Shown piece by piece: positions 1 through 5,449 of a stretch of DNA of 38,920 nt (the stretch's first letter is position 1; the number at the start of each line of letters is the position of its first letter). The notes under the pieces are model-generated. The model worked only from the letters and a program-made list of their open reading frames with translations. It searched no databases and was not told where the DNA came from. The stretch covers positions 1 to 38,920 of IMG/VR virus record IMGVR_UViG_3300044814_000116. One strand, 5' to 3'. The position numbers and the translations under genes were made by a program. The DNA comes from a virus.

Positions 1-49
1 AGCTGAGGAGATAGACGCGCTGTGTGAGCGGATAAGCGAGGAAGGATGA
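1..49 (+). CDS. C-terminal end of an upstream gene (partial)
   Basis: The frame starting at base 2 is open from the window edge and stops with TGA at 47-49, giving the tail AEEIDALCERISEEG. Its stop overlaps the ATG of the next gene in an ATGA junction, the same coupling seen at many junctions here. Too little is present to name it. Confidence 0.6.
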   Translation, partial: AEEIDALCERISEEG

Positions 50-354
50 AACTCGTTACTAGCTTTGAAAATCCTCCCATTCCTTGGCGCAAGTTCGATT
101 GGGTGGCGTTAGACGAGGATCAAATGAGCGGGGTGTGCGGAGATCCGGACTGCCATTGCCGGCAGAATCTAGTGCGCGGCTGGGGGGAGACGGAGGAACA
201 GGCGGTCGTGGCGTTCGTGAGGTGTCTGCTGGCGGGGTTGGGCATTGAGTTACTTGAGGAGAAGGAAATGAGACACGAGCTGGCGAACGGAGAAAAGATC
301 GTGGCGAGCTTTGCTATTGCGGCCACTTCCGGAGCGAACACTACGACACCCTAG
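46..354 (+). CDS. Small Cys-containing phage protein
   Basis: Hypothetical early protein. The first ~75 residues look natural: an IPWRKFDWVALDED segment, a CGDPDCHC Cys cluster (possible metal site) and a GWGETEEQAVVAFV helix typical of short phage proteins. The start ATG overlaps the preceding stop (ATGA) and follows GAGGAAGG. The 3' part is doubtful: after the internal ATG at 268 the frame runs without a stop into a Thr-rich tail, while a zinc-ribbon-like protein is encoded over the same bases in another frame. The original gene may end earlier, or the two may be joined through a frameshift. Confidence 0.6.
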   Translation: MKLVTSFENPPIPWRKFDWVALDEDQMSGVCGDPDCHCRQNLVRGWGETEEQAVVAFVRCLLAGLGIELLEEKEMRHELANGEKIVASFAIAATSGANTTTP

Positions 355-464
355 CCTTTGGTCATGGCGACTGCTCGCAGTGTGACTGCGCTAAGTTCAC
401 ATGGTCGGCCATGGTCAAGGGGCGCAAGAAGGAGACGAAGGAGACGAAGGAGACGGCGAAATGA
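268..464 (+). CDS. Zinc-ribbon-like small protein, apparently frameshifted
   Basis: An ATG at 268 has a strong ribosome site (GAGGAGAAGGAA) and begins MRHELANGEK. The frame from about 297 onward (codons at positions divisible by 3) reads DRGELCYCGHFRSEHYDTLA and then FGHGDCSQCDCAKFTWSAMV, a convincing Cys/His metal-binding pattern (CxC, H, H, CxxCxC). That second frame has no start codon of its own. A single extra A in the AAAA run at 293-296, or a -1 slip there, joins them into about 65 residues. The C-terminus is a tandem KET repeat (9-bp unit gagacgaag). Its TGA at 462-464 overlaps the ATG at 461, supporting a real gene. Function unknown. Confidence 0.55.
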
Positions 465-718
465 CCAAACGAATCTTACAGGATAACCAGCTCCAAGAGA
501 TGCTCTCCCAGGAGTACCAGCATCAACAAGTGGGCATAAAGCTCCATACCCACCGCTGCCATGAATGCGACGCGCAGCTGACCTGCTGCTGCCAGGACCG
601 CCGGGAGCGGGATCGCGGGACTGGAGAGCCTAGACTGTTCTGGTGCGTATCCTGTATAGCCAGCCGTGAAGAGCTGGAGCGCCTGGAGGCGTTTATGGCC
701 AAGTCTCCTGAGTTTTGA
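461..718 (+). CDS. Small Cys-cluster protein
   Basis: Unknown 85-residue protein starting MTKRILQDNQLQEML. Start chosen at 461 because it forms an ATGA overlap with the preceding stop. It has two Cys clusters, CHECDAQLTCCC and CVSC, separated by a charged segment, so it probably binds zinc. A helical C-terminus (SREELERLEAFM) follows. It is one of several short Cys-rich early proteins here; such proteins in phages often bind host factors or nucleic acid, but nothing specific can be assigned. Confidence 0.65.
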   Translation: MTKRILQDNQLQEMLSQEYQHQQVGIKLHTHRCHECDAQLTCCCQDRRERDRGTGEPRLFWCVSCIASREELERLEAFMAKSPEF

Positions 719-731
719 GAGTGGACTGAGG

Positions 732-866
732 GTGTTCGCGCTCGCTGGCTGGCTCCTCGGGTGTCTGGCGTTCATTCTGGTGGTCACTGGCAACCTTGGG
801 AAGGTGATCGACGCGGTGCGCGGGGCGGGGAGGAATCTACTCTACTGGCTGAGGAGGCGAGGTTGA
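732..866 (+). CDS. Small single-pass membrane protein
   Basis: A 44-residue product from a GTG start (codons before it read as a shadow of the upstream gene). One hydrophobic segment (roughly residues 2-20, FALAGWLLGCLAFILVVTG) is followed by a basic amphipathic tail ending in LRRRG, so the C-terminus should be cytoplasmic. No family recognised. It and the next two ORFs form a cluster of tiny membrane proteins. Confidence 0.45.
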   Translation: MFALAGWLLGCLAFILVVTGNLGKVIDAVRGAGRNLLYWLRRRG

Positions 867-955
867 ACATGGGAGGCGCCAGGGAGCGCGCGAGGCAAAC
901 GGCCTGCCCGCACCTGTGGAAAGCTACTCAAAATCTTGAACGGAGTACTACGAAT

Positions 956-1138
956 ATGCTCGAAATAGCTTTAGGGATCGTCTTGGGATACATTCTACTC
1001 AACCTAGGATGGCTTGCGCTGATGGCCGTGGTGCGATTTTTTCAATTTGCTTGGCTATTTCCTCCCAAGTCAAAGAGCTACAAGGAGATCGAAGAGGAGA
1101 TGATTCGCAACGAGCGCGCGGGAAGGAATCGCTACTGA
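956..1138 (+). CDS. Small membrane protein
   Basis: A 60-residue product beginning MLEIALGIVLGYILLNLGW with a long N-terminal hydrophobic segment (about residues 3-33, possibly two short passes), then PPKSKSYKEIEEEMIRNERA, a charged cytoplasmic-type tail. An alternative in-frame ATG at 869 would add 29 residues (MGGARERARQTACPHLW...) that look less natural. The stop overlaps the next ATG (TGATG). Function unknown. Confidence 0.5.
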   Translation: MLEIALGIVLGYILLNLGWLALMAVVRFFQFAWLFPPKSKSYKEIEEEMIRNERAGRNRY

Positions 1139-1200
1139 TGAGCAAGCGCGCGTGGTTCGTCCTCTTGCTTATCCTCTTGGCCTTAGTTGAGTTGTTTTAG
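1138..1200 (+). CDS. 20-residue transmembrane peptide
   Basis: ATG at 1138 overlaps the preceding TGA (TGATG). The peptide MSKRAWFVLLLILLALVELF is a basic N-terminus plus one hydrophobic helix, a typical one-helix membrane microprotein. It ends immediately before the convergent gene at 1202. Support is only from coupling and composition. Confidence 0.4.
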   Translation: MSKRAWFVLLLILLALVELF

Positions 1201-1201
1201 T

Positions 1202-1696
1202 TTAGTTGACATAGAGAAGCTGATGAGCCGGCGCCTTTTCCCCTCCGCAAGGGGTATTTCGTTTCGCCAGCTCCCCCTCCGCTATTTTGTCCAGCTCAGA
1301 CAGGATTGTAGGGAATCCCAACGCAAACTCGTTTGGCTGGGTGGTCAAATCTGACCGTAAACTAAATAGCCGTTGGCATGCGTAACAGAGATGAACTTCT
1401 CCGGGCGGCAATGACAGCACCAAGCGATAGTATGGCTTAGGAATGGGAACACGATAGTCTCCGTGCTCGTCACCCCAGTACTCAAATCCTTCCTCTATCG
1501 CGTAAGGCTCGGTAAGGCGCTCACGCAGGCTCTCGTCTGGTTCCGGTCGCACCTGCTGAAACAAGATAATGGGTTCCGGCAGAGTAAAATGTCGATTCGT
1601 TTTCCCCTGACACCGGAAGCAGGGAGACTTGACCTGCTCACGCCGGAAGATCCCGGCGCAATCCCAACAGGGGCGAGGGGGCTTCTTCATGGTCAT
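1202..1696 (-). CDS. Cys-rich zinc-binding protein
   Basis: Hypothetical 162-164-residue protein. The N-terminus has CWDC and CFRC spaced as C-x2-C-x12-C-x2-C, a clear zinc-ribbon pattern, and a third pair CYAC sits near residue 104. The middle is acidic with Tyr/Pro (EEGFEYWGDEHGDYRVPIP). An AGGAGG sequence precedes two nearby ATGs (1696 and 1690); spacing favours 1690 slightly. It lies 7 bp downstream of the larger minus-strand gene, so the two probably form one leftward operon. Confidence 0.65.
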   Translation of the reverse strand: MTMKKPPRPCWDCAGIFRREQVKSPCFRCQGKTNRHFTLPEPIILFQQVRPEPDESLRERLTEPYAIEEGFEYWGDEHGDYRVPIPKPYYRLVLSLPPGEVHLCYACQRLFSLRSDLTTQPNEFALGFPTILSELDKIAEGELAKRNTPCGGEKAPAHQLLYVN

Positions 1697-1703
1697 TCTC
1701 CTC

Positions 1704-2789
1704 CTAGTACTTGGTCCAAAATGGGTCTGCGTCTAATTCCGTCAATTCGCTTAACTTTCGCATAAAGTTGCATCTCCGGGGACTATTTGCGGCGGATTCT
1801 CGAGTCAATTTATCCCTCGGAGCCGCACAATGGGGACACAAATCTGGCTTTCGTTCTACTTTCGCTTCTGGACCATCAAAATTAGTACCTAACTCTAACA
1901 CATTATTACACTTATCATTAGTACTATTACCCATGACGGAATTAGACGTGGGGAGGGGGGGTTTTACTACGTCTAATTCCGTCAATTCGCTTAACTTTCG
2001 CCATTCGCTTAACCTTTGCAATTCGCTTAACTTTCGCCATCCAATAATCCTAAGCCTGCGGACCTCCTGGACGGAGGTCTGCATCCTCACTTGATTGGCT
2101 GGCTCCTTTGGGATGACTGGCGCCAGCAGGTAGGAAAGAAACCTTGGAAGCTGATCTACTCCCGCATTGATACCAACGAAGCAGGTGGAAGGAAAAACGG
2201 ACTTTATTTCTGCCGGGATTAAAAGGCGATCATTCCCAGCCGTTAGGATCCGGATGACGAACTCGCCGCCGTCGGTTAACCCGGATCCAAAAACACCAAC
2301 AAAACGGAGTTGCCTGGCGCATAAGCGTGAGAAGTTTTGAGCGCGATAAGCTTCTTTGACCCCGGGGAACAGGGACAGAAATTCCCCTGTCGTGCGATCC
2401 AGGTGCGCGTCTATAGCCCCGTCGGCAGGAAACGGGATACGAACATCGGCGTAAGTCATCCGGAATCCGGGACTCCTGGCGGCCAGCCATGTCGCGATTG
2501 GCAACATGCGCTCAGTTTGCTCTTTTGCCGCGTCCAGAGCGTCTTCCGGGCAGATCGCCAGGTTGCAGCGGATCGCTCCAAGTTTCTTCGTGCTCCCACA
2601 ACTGTAGTGGGCGAACAACGCGTAGCGGTCGCAATCGTCATAGCGGCAGGCTTGTTTTGTCAGCCCTTGTTTGTGTAGGAGCTGTGCAGTCGCCGCGCGG
2701 TGGGAGTCGAAGACGGGCTCGGTGTCATACTGAACCTCATTTAAGAGGCGTTCCTTTTCTTTATCAGTGAGGTCTGGACGACGAGGCAA
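1704..2789 (-). CDS. Possible replication-initiator-like protein with a repeat-containing C-terminus
   Basis: A 361-residue protein. Start is TTG at 2789 with AGGAG nine bases upstream; no better start exists. The N-terminal third has a Cys pattern (CRYDDC, SCGSTKKLGAIRCNLAIC) followed by a helix and the beta segment GFRMTYADVRIPFP. The layout of Cys cluster, beta strand, helical region and second beta strand (GGEFVIRILTAGNDRLL) resembles Rep proteins of the HUH type, but the HxH motif is absent at the expected place, so this is only a resemblance. The C-terminus repeats RKLSEL/RLSEW blocks and ends with a CPHC...C cluster. The repeat region doubles as an iteron-like DNA array. It is transcribed away from the helicase gene across a shared control region. 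Confidence 0.5.
   Translation of the reverse strand: MPRRPDLTDKEKERLLNEVQYDTEPVFDSHRAATAQLLHKQGLTKQACRYDDCDRYALFAHYSCGSTKKLGAIRCNLAICPEDALDAAKEQTERMLPIATWLAARSPGFRMTYADVRIPFPADGAIDAHLDRTTGEFLSLFPGVKEAYRAQNFSRLCARQLRFVGVFGSGLTDGGEFVIRILTAGNDRLLIPAEIKSVFPSTCFVGINAGVDQLPRFLSYLLAPVIPKEPANQVRMQTSVQEVRRLRIIGWRKLSELQRLSEWRKLSELTELDVVKPPLPTSNSVMGNSTNDKCNNVLELGTNFDGPEAKVERKPDLCPHCAAPRDKLTRESAANSPRRCNFMRKLSELTELDADPFWTKY
1731..2038. repeat. 18-bp tandem repeats plus dispersed copies; candidate iterons
   Basis: Three tandem 18-bp units occur at 1985-2002, 2003-2020 and 2021-2038, consensus attcgcttaactttcgcc; the middle one has three changes. A fourth core copy lies at 1745-1760. A 31-bp segment at 1731-1761 recurs exactly at 1971-2001. 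The 13-mer gtctaattccgtc (1731-1743 and 1971-1983) has an exact inverted copy at 1935-1947. The array is read as protein (RKLSEL units) on the minus strand, yet the conserved bases and the inverted copy are unusual for a purely protein-driven repeat. Confidence 0.75.
1876..1934. other. AT-rich segment next to the repeats; possible unwinding element
   Basis: This stretch is strongly A+T-rich (runs such as cattattacacttatcatta) in an otherwise GC-richer genome and lies directly beside the 18-bp repeats. AT-rich DNA beside iterons is the classical layout of plasmid and phage origins. It is coding on the minus strand (NSTNDKCNN region), so composition could also reflect that protein. Assignment as an origin is inference. 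Confidence 0.35.
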
Positions 2790-2847
2790 AGAGGGGGACT
2801 CCTAGCGCGAATAGAAGTAGGGAGGAGGTAGACGACGCCAAGGGCAT

Positions 2848-2876
2848 ATTGCTACAAAGGAGGGGGAGGTTGTCAA
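2848..2876 (-). promoter_or_regulatory. Possible leftward sigma70 promoter
   Basis: On the minus strand a perfect TTGACA (2876-2871) is followed after 17 bp by AGCAAT (2853-2848), a poor -10 (3 of 6). It is correctly placed to transcribe the Rep-like gene and its downstream partner. Moderate support because of the weak -10. Confidence 0.4.
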
Positions 2877-2937
2877 GTACATTTTACAATTTATATCGCG
2901 TGTCACGTCATCACACACGCAGGCGGCTCTAAAAATA

Positions 2938-2951
2938 GCATTAAATAATGC
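2938..2951. promoter_or_regulatory. Palindrome abutting the -35 box; operator candidate
   Basis: GCATTAAATAATGC has perfect 6-bp arms separated by AA and ends one base before the -35 of the rightward promoter. Its position between the divergent promoters suggests a binding site for a dimeric regulator. No regulator is identified. Confidence 0.45.
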
Positions 2952-2980
2952 TTGACAGGCGTTTTTAAAGGTGATATAAA
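2952..2980 (+). promoter_or_regulatory. Strong sigma70 promoter for the replication genes
   Basis: TTGACA at 2952-2957, a 17-bp spacer, then TATAAA at 2975-2980: a near-consensus housekeeping promoter. Transcription should begin near 2987, giving a leader of only about 20 bases before the helicase ATG at 3009, with the ribosome site GGAGG at 2996-3000. It implies that the region is read by the host RNA polymerase early in infection. Confidence 0.8.
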
Positions 2981-3008
2981 ACGAGCCGTTGGCTCGGAGG
3001 ATGGACAA

Positions 3009-4628
3009 ATGGAATGGTCGTCTTACCAGCAAGCTATCTTCGAAGCCGTCGCAAACACACAAGAAAGCCTTATTATTGAAGCAGTTGCGGGATCAGGAAA
3101 AACGACCACCATCGTCGAAGCGATCAAGCACGTCCCTCCGGAGCAATCCGTAGCGTTCCTGGCGTTCAATAAATCCATCGCCGAGGAACTCAAGCGTCGC
3201 GTGACGCAGCCGAACGCGCGCTGCATGACCTTGCACTCGGTAGGGCTCACCGCCTGGAAGCAACATCTCGCCTGGGAGGCAAACGATCTAGAGATCGACG
3301 GCAAAAAGACTTACGGGATTGTGGACGAGCTGGAACTCCCGTACGGCGCCTGGACGACGGACATGACGAAGTGCGTCGCGCTCGCCAAGGGGGCGGGAAT
3401 CGTTCCAAGCGGTTATCCCGGCGCCCGGGGCCTTACTCCGGACGATGAAGACACTTGGCATGACCTCATGGACATTTATAACCTGGATCCTGACCAAGTG
3501 GACTTGGACCTGGTGCGCCGAGTGCTCGCGGTGGGAATTGAGCAAGCCAGGAAGATCGTGGACTTTGACGATATGCTTTACATGCCGGTGATCGCCGGAG
3601 TCGCTTTCGATAAGACGGACGTGATATTCCTGGATGAAGCCCAGGACGTGAACGGGATCCAGGCGGAGATTGTTTCGCGGATGCTCCGCCCAGCGGTGAA
3701 ATGTGCCTGCGCGTCGCACTACGACAAGGAAGGTTCCGTTACAGATTGCTTCTGCCCGATCCATGGCGCTCCAGAGTATCGCCAGCCGCAGGGTTCGCGG
3801 GTGGTGGTCGTAGGCGACGGTCGGCAGGCGATCTATGGCTTCCGCGGAGCACTGAGCGATTCGATGGCCCAACTGGCCAAGCGATTCCACTGCCGATCGC
3901 TTCCTCTCACGATCTCCTATCGCTGCCCTAAATCAGTAGTAACGAAAGCGCGGGAATGGGTGAAGCATATTGAATCGCACGCGGACGCGCCGGACGGGTT
4001 AGTCGGCTATGGGGACTGGTCGCTGAAGGATTTCGCGCCAGGAGACGCTATTCTCTGCAGGAACGCCAGGCCGGTCGTGGAGGCGGCCTTTCTGCTCATC
4101 CGTAATAAAATCCCCGCGAAGGTCGCCGGCAGGGATATCGGACAGGGATTGGTGAAGCTGGTTGAAAAGATGAAAGCCAGGACGATCGAGGACCTCGCGG
4201 AGCGACTCGCGAAGTATCGCACGCGAGAGGCGGGAAGGCTGAGCACCAAAAAAGGCGCGGAGAGTAAGATCGCACTGCTGGACGACAAGCTCGACACGCT
4301 TCACGTCTTTATGGAGGAAGCCGGGCCGCACGCGGGGATTGGGACGCTGATTGCGAATATCAACGCTCTGTTCGGAGACAACGGCGGGATGGCTGGAGCG
4401 GTCTCCTGCAGCACGGTTCACAAGGCCAAGGGACTAGAATGGGATCGCGTGTTCGTGCTGGACGCGGATCTCTACATGCCGTCCCGCTGGGCGAAGCAGG
4501 ACTGGGAGCGCAAGCAGGAAGAGAATTTGATGTACGTGGCCGCGACGCGGGCGAAACGGGAGCTGAGGTACGTGACGAGCGAGGGATTGCGAGCTGGCTT
4601 GGAGCAAGCTAAGGCGGAGGGAGGCTGA
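3009..4628 (+). CDS. UvrD/Rep-like superfamily 1A DNA helicase with a Cys/His insertion
   Basis: A 539-residue ATP-driven 3'-5' type helicase, likely acting in phage replication or recombination. Visible motifs: Q-motif region (SSYQQAIFEA), Walker A AVAGSGKT (25-32), Walker B VIFLDEAQD (to 213), motif III VVVGDGRQAIYGFRGA (265-281), motif IV LTISYRCP, motif V STVHKAKGLEWDRVFVLD and motif VI MYVAATRAKRELRYV. Start at ATG 3009: GGAGG lies 8 bases upstream, and earlier in-frame starts fall inside the promoter. Between motifs II and III there is an insertion with CAC, H, CFC and H (residues 232-252) that could bind zinc; ordinary UvrD proteins lack it. It is shorter than UvrD (~720), so the 2B domain is probably reduced. 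The stop overlaps the next ATG. Confidence 0.9.
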   Translation: MEWSSYQQAIFEAVANTQESLIIEAVAGSGKTTTIVEAIKHVPPEQSVAFLAFNKSIAEELKRRVTQPNARCMTLHSVGLTAWKQHLAWEANDLEIDGKKTYGIVDELELPYGAWTTDMTKCVALAKGAGIVPSGYPGARGLTPDDEDTWHDLMDIYNLDPDQVDLDLVRRVLAVGIEQARKIVDFDDMLYMPVIAGVAFDKTDVIFLDEAQDVNGIQAEIVSRMLRPAVKCACASHYDKEGSVTDCFCPIHGAPEYRQPQGSRVVVVGDGRQAIYGFRGALSDSMAQLAKRFHCRSLPLTISYRCPKSVVTKAREWVKHIESHADAPDGLVGYGDWSLKDFAPGDAILCRNARPVVEAAFLLIRNKIPAKVAGRDIGQGLVKLVEKMKARTIEDLAERLAKYRTREAGRLSTKKGAESKIALLDDKLDTLHVFMEEAGPHAGIGTLIANINALFGDNGGMAGAVSCSTVHKAKGLEWDRVFVLDADLYMPSRWAKQDWERKQEENLMYVAATRAKRELRYVTSEGLRAGLEQAKAEGG

Positions 4629-4861
4629 TGAGGGTTTTGTGCGTGAAGTGCAAAGTAAAGCTCAAGAATATTAGAAGCGGTGTACACGTGGTCGAAACCT
4701 TTGGGACCGACTCTGACGACCCCTATAAACTCTGGCTGGCCGATCTCTACACGTGTCCCAAGTGTGGACTGGAAGTCGTTTGTGGATTCGCGCAGCACAA
4801 TTATGCGGAACGCACTGGCGTTCCCATTGTCTTTCTCCTCTTTCACCAACGCGGAGCCTAA
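4628..4861 (+). CDS. Zinc-ribbon protein
   Basis: A 77-residue protein with paired Cys clusters: CVKCKVKL near the N-terminus and CPKCGLEVVC in the middle, the usual two-knuckle zinc-ribbon arrangement. A segment between them (FGTDSDDPYKLWLADLYTC) is probably the ribbon's beta hairpin. The ATG overlaps the helicase stop (TGATG), so translation is coupled. Role unknown; could bind nucleic acid or a replication partner. Confidence 0.75.
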   Translation: MRVLCVKCKVKLKNIRSGVHVVETFGTDSDDPYKLWLADLYTCPKCGLEVVCGFAQHNYAERTGVPIVFLLFHQRGA

Positions 4862-4902
4862 GTTTTGGGACAAGAGTTGCTAGAGAGAAAGAGGAGAAAG
4901 AC

Positions 4903-4992
4903 ATGGGAACGCCAGCGCAGCAAATGCAGCCTCAAGTTAAAAAGGAGTTCGTGGATCGTAGCTGGCTGGAGCTTCGGATACCGGCAAATTAA
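4903..4992 (+). pseudogene. Truncated duplicate of the 5' end of the downstream nuclease gene
   Basis: A 29-residue ORF with a good ribosome site (gaggagaaag). Its sequence MQPQVKKEFVDRSWLEL parallels the start of the nuclease at 5446 (MQPSAEVQRAFTDRSRIET): both share MQP, a V-basic pair, F-x-DRS and the following E. The stub stops at a TAA and the methylase gene begins 13 bases later. It looks like the remnant left when the methylase gene entered next to the nuclease start. It may still be translated. Confidence 0.5.
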
Positions 4993-5005
4993 AAGGACAA
5001 GAACG

Positions 5006-5449
5006 ATGAATCGCGTTCACTTTATCTCTACAGGCTCGGAGCGTGAAACCCCGCAGAGATTTTTTGACGAGTTGGACCGGGAATTTCATTTTGAACGGGA
5101 CGTGTGCGCAAGCCGGGAGAATTTTAAGGTTACTGCGTTTTGGGACGAGGGCGATGATGCTCTTAAACAAGAGTGGAAGGGGGTCCTATGGATGAATCCT
5201 CCATATGGGCGCGTCATCGGTACTTGGCTCAAGAAAGCTTGGGAGAGCCGTGCGACTGCAACGACCGTTTGTTTGATCCCCACGAGGACCGATACGCAGT
5301 GGTGGCATCAATATGTGCTACAGGCAGACAAATTGCGCTTCATCAAAGGAAGGTTAAAATTTCAACGCGAAAAGGATGGAGCACCCTTCCCTTCTGCGAT
5401 TGTGATTTTCGGACTAGGAAGACTTGAAGAAAATAGAGGAAGAACATGA
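5006..5449 (+). CDS. dam: Phage-type DNA N6-adenine methyltransferase
   Basis: A 147-residue protein of the short phage Dam family (as in Pfam DNA N-6-adenine-methyltransferase Dam). It transfers methyl from S-adenosylmethionine to adenine in phage DNA, probably protecting it from restriction or marking it. Signs: the catalytic NPPYGR motif (W-M-NPPY), the following IGTWLKKAWE helix, an N-terminal ERETPQRFFDELDREFHFERDV-like segment with FELD/DVCA-type SAM-binding context, and the C-terminal RFIKGRLKF and PFPSAIVIF strands typical of the family. Start at ATG 5006 with AAAGGA eight bases upstream; longer in-frame starts run through the stub. It overlaps the nuclease start (ATGA). Confidence 0.88.
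   Translation: MNRVHFISTGSERETPQRFFDELDREFHFERDVCASRENFKVTAFWDEGDDALKQEWKGVLWMNPPYGRVIGTWLKKAWESRATATTVCLIPTRTDTQWWHQYVLQADKLRFIKGRLKFQREKDGAPFPSAIVIFGLGRLEENRGRT

Noticed and set aside
1985-2038. CRISPR array
   Set aside because: Units are contiguous 18-mers without spacers, within a coding frame.
2952-3008. Earlier in-frame start for the UvrD-like helicase (TTG 2952)
   Set aside because: That codon is the -35 box of the promoter; the ribosome site and Q-motif favour ATG 3009.
4865-5005. N-terminal extension of the methylase
   Set aside because: It runs through the stub region in another frame; the family begins close to MNRVHF and ATG 5006 has a proper ribosome site.
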